This document shows, piece after piece, positions 6,393 through 8,127 of a stretch of 8,127 bases of DNA (position 1 is its first letter; every line of letters starts with the position of its first letter). This DNA is from Opitutia bacterium UBA7397. GTDB lineage: Bacteria; Verrucomicrobiota; Verrucomicrobiia; Opitutales; UBA953. The notes under the pieces were generated by a model. It worked only from the letters and a program-made list of their open reading frames with translations. It was not told where the DNA came from and searched no databases. The stretch is from NCBI GenBank assembly GCA_002470605.1, contig DKND01000115.1, forward strand, positions 1 to 8,127. The letters are read 5' to 3'. The translations under genes and the position numbers were made by a program.

Positions 6393-7775
6393 TCAGTCAA
6401 AAATCTTGCCGGGGTTGAGTAGGTTTTGCGGATCCAACGCGTGCTTGATCTGTCGCATAAGTGCGTAGCTGTTATCGCCAACTTGGCGTTTTAACCACGG
6501 CTTCTTGGCCAACCCCACGCCGTGTTCTCCCGTGATCGTGCCGCCGAGCGCGAGCGTCCTTGTCACGATTTCTTCAAGGGCATCATGCACGCGGGCCATC
6601 TCGGCGACATCACGTTCATCGGTCAGGAAAGTCGGATGCAGGTTACCGTCGCCCATGTGGCCGAAAGTGCCGACGAGTAACTTGTGCTTCTTGGCTACCT
6701 CGGCGATGAAAGCGACCATCTCGGCGAGTTTGTCGCGCGGGACGGTGACGTCTTCCAGAATGGTCGTCGGGCGGACGCGAGCGAGGGCGGAGAAGGCGCT
6801 GCGGCGGGCGGTGGCGAGTTGCAGGGCCTCGGCATCATTTTGGGCGACGCGGATATCGCCGGCAGCATGGGCGCGGGCGATGGCAAGCATCTGTTCGGAT
6901 TCATCGGCCACGGCGGCCGGATGTCCGTCGGTCTCCATGAGTAGGAGCGCCTCGCAATCGCGGGGTAGGCCGATTTTAGCGTAATCTTCGACGCAACCGA
7001 TGGTCATGCGGTCGAGGAATTCCAGCGTACACGGGATGATCTTCGCCGCGATGATGGCCGAAACCGTGTTGGCGGCATCTTCCATGCGCGCATAGCTTGC
7101 GAGCATCGTGCGCCGGGCGGCGGGGCGGGGTAGGACCTTGAGGAGGACCTCGGTGATGATACCGAGCGTGCCTTCGGAGCCGATAAAGAGGTCCTTCATC
7201 GAATAACCGGCGACGTCTTTGACGCAGGCGTTGCCGAAGCGGGCGATCTGGCCGTCGGGCATGACGACCTCGATTCCCATGACGTAGTCGCGGGTGACGC
7301 CGTATTTAAGTCCGCGTAAGCCGCCGGAGTTCTCGGCCACGTTGCCGCCGATGGTACTGATCTTCATCGAGCCCGGGTCGGGCGGGTAGAAAAGACCATG
7401 CTTATTGGCCGCGGCGTCGATGGCGGCCGTGATGACTCCGCACTGGGCGCGAACGGTGAGATTAGTGGCGTCGACGGAGATGATCTTATCCATCTTCACC
7501 AAGCACAGAACGAGACAGCCATCAGAGGGGACGCTCCCGCCGCTGAGTCCGGTGCCGGAACCGCGGGTGACGACGGGGATCTTATTTTCAGCGGCTAACT
7601 TAACGCACGCTGCCACCTGTGAGGTGTCCAGCGGCAAGATCACCGCCTGTGGGCGTTGTTTGAGTGCCGCCGTACCATCGAACCCGTAGGGAATAACATC
7701 CTCCTCTGCCGTCAGCACATTCTCCGCACCCACAATTTCCCTTAAGCGGCTGAGAATGGAATCGGCAAGAGGCAT
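6393..7775 (-). CDS. glcD: FAD-linked 2-hydroxyacid (glycolate/D-lactate) oxidase subunit GlcD-like
   Basis: A 460-residue protein with the complete PCMH-type FAD-binding domain: R71-G-S-G-T-G-L-S-G-G80, P131-P-D-P-G-S136 and the G143-G-N-V-A-E-N-S-G-G152 loop. The FAD-oxidase C-terminal domain follows, with G372-H-M-G-D-G-N-L-H380 (metal/substrate histidines), G416-E-H-G-V-G421 and the terminal N451-L-L-N-P-G-K motif. This is the architecture of GlcD, which oxidises glycolate to glyoxylate, and of the related D-lactate dehydrogenases. The partner iron-sulfur subunit begins 3 nt downstream, and the aldolase ends 7 nt upstream. The GlcE subunit, a shorter FAD-binding homologue present in the E. 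coli enzyme, is not found between or directly after them. The ATG at 7775-7773 has no Shine-Dalgarno. Substrate could be glycolate, D-lactate or another 2-hydroxyacid formed after aldol cleavage. Confidence 0.93.
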   Translation of the reverse strand: MPLADSILSRLREIVGAENVLTAEEDVIPYGFDGTAALKQRPQAVILPLDTSQVAACVKLAAENKIPVVTRGSGTGLSGGSVPSDGCLVLCLVKMDKIISVDATNLTVRAQCGVITAAIDAAANKHGLFYPPDPGSMKISTIGGNVAENSGGLRGLKYGVTRDYVMGIEVVMPDGQIARFGNACVKDVAGYSMKDLFIGSEGTLGIITEVLLKVLPRPAARRTMLASYARMEDAANTVSAIIAAKIIPCTLEFLDRMTIGCVEDYAKIGLPRDCEALLLMETDGHPAAVADESEQMLAIARAHAAGDIRVAQNDAEALQLATARRSAFSALARVRPTTILEDVTVPRDKLAEMVAFIAEVAKKHKLLVGTFGHMGDGNLHPTFLTDERDVAEMARVHDALEEIVTRTLALGGTITGEHGVGLAKKPWLKRQVGDNSYALMRQIKHALDPQNLLNPGKIFD

Positions 7776-7782
7776 GATGGGC

Positions 7783-8127
7783 TCAGATGAGCTTCAGGGC
7801 TTCGTCGACCGACGCGTTCTTATGCACCATCGCCATGAGCGCCTGCGTGATGCCGCGCGGGTTCGGGTGTTGGATGACGTTGCGACCGTAGACGATGCCC
7901 GAGGCACCTTGCTTGAGGAGGCCTTCGGTGCGGACGAGAATTTCCTTGTCGCTCACGCGACCGCCACCGCGGACAAGCACCGGGATGCCGGACGCCGTCT
8001 CGATGACCTTGTGGTATTGCGTCACATCGTCGGTTGGGTCGGCCTTGATGACATCGGCGCCGAGTTCGACTGCTTGGCGGACAAGGTGAAGAATTTTCGT
8101 CAGGTCGCCGTCGACCATGTAGCCGCC
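7783..8127 (-). CDS. DeoC/FbaB/LsrF-type class I aldolase, C-terminal part (5' end cut by window edge)
   Basis: The last 114 residues of a protein that continues beyond the right edge; full-length relatives are roughly 250-350 residues, so more than half is missing. The visible half of a TIM barrel contains G23-A-D-V-I-K28, where the Lys matches the Schiff-base lysine of LsrF/DhnA-type aldolases. G54-G-G-R-V-S-D60 is the phosphate-binding loop, and G74-A-S-G-I-V-Y-G-R-N83 is the last-strand signature. The C-terminal helix motif (V101-H-K-N) resembles the LsrF end. Family members cleave or condense phosphorylated sugars via DHAP or similar (fructose-bisphosphate aldolase FbaB, LsrF thiolase/aldolase). 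It ends 7 nt before glcD and so is probably in the same operon as the kinase, which would supply a phosphorylated substrate. It could also be a glycolytic aldolase unrelated to a dedicated pathway. Confidence 0.85.
   Translation of the reverse strand, partial: GGYMVDGDLTKILHLVRQAVELGADVIKADPTDDVTQYHKVIETASGIPVLVRGGGRVSDKEILVRTEGLLKQGASGIVYGRNVIQHPNPRGITQALMAMVHKNASVDEALKLI

Noticed and set aside
1..8127. CRISPR array, tRNA, insertion sequence, or phage/defence genes
   Set aside because: No regularly spaced repeats, cloverleaf-like structure, transposase or nuclease motifs were seen; the genes are metabolic and the spacers are short.

Overview
This window looks like a gene-dense, GC-rich stretch of a bacterial chromosome. 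All eight recognisable genes lie on the minus strand, so transcription runs from the right edge to the left. None of the seven visible start codons has a convincing Shine-Dalgarno sequence, and the genes are packed with gaps of 3-8 nt. The mix of Gfo/Idh/MocA oxidoreductases, a PIG-L-type deacetylase and a Tat-exported metallophosphoesterase resembles Verrucomicrobiota (Opitutae-like) or other PVC-group genomes. That placement is an inference from gene content and style; there is no rRNA or other phylogenetic marker here.

Upstream block, in transcription order (8127 down to 2910): the C-terminal part of a DeoC/FbaB/LsrF-type class I aldolase, glcD (FAD subunit) and glcF (double 4Fe-4S subunit) of a glycolate/D-lactate-type oxidase, a Gfo/Idh/MocA oxidoreductase and a PfkB-family sugar kinase. 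The spacing suggests one operon. The mix of dehydrogenase, kinase, aldolase and 2-hydroxyacid oxidase fits catabolism of a sugar, polyol or sugar acid: oxidise, phosphorylate, cleave, then oxidise a C2/C3 hydroxyacid. The substrate cannot be read from the sequence. No glcE lies between or next to glcD and glcF.

Spacer (2702-2909): about 208 bp without a gene. It holds a long imperfect palindrome (arms 2811-2829 and 2869-2887), a perfect 9-bp inverted repeat (2749-2757 and 2770-2778) interleaved with a 9-bp direct repeat at 21-bp spacing, and a short stem around the kinase stop codon. It probably separates two transcription units, as terminator, dispersed palindromic repeat and/or promoter region.

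Downstream block (2701 down to the left edge): a second, distinct Gfo/Idh/MocA oxidoreductase whose usual catalytic Asp position is Thr, a PIG-L/LmbE-family zinc deacetylase, and a Tat-signal calcineurin-like metallophosphoesterase cut by the left edge. Spacing is again 5-6 nt. Together they suggest processing of an N-acetylated or phosphorylated sugar-type compound, but this is only inference.

I saw no mobile element, CRISPR array, tRNA or rRNA. Long plus-strand ORFs are antisense shadows of the genes. Nothing in the window is clearly a new kind of system. The best leads are the substrate of the catabolic cassette, the Thr-for-Asp oxidoreductase with its deacetylase partner, and the spacer repeats.
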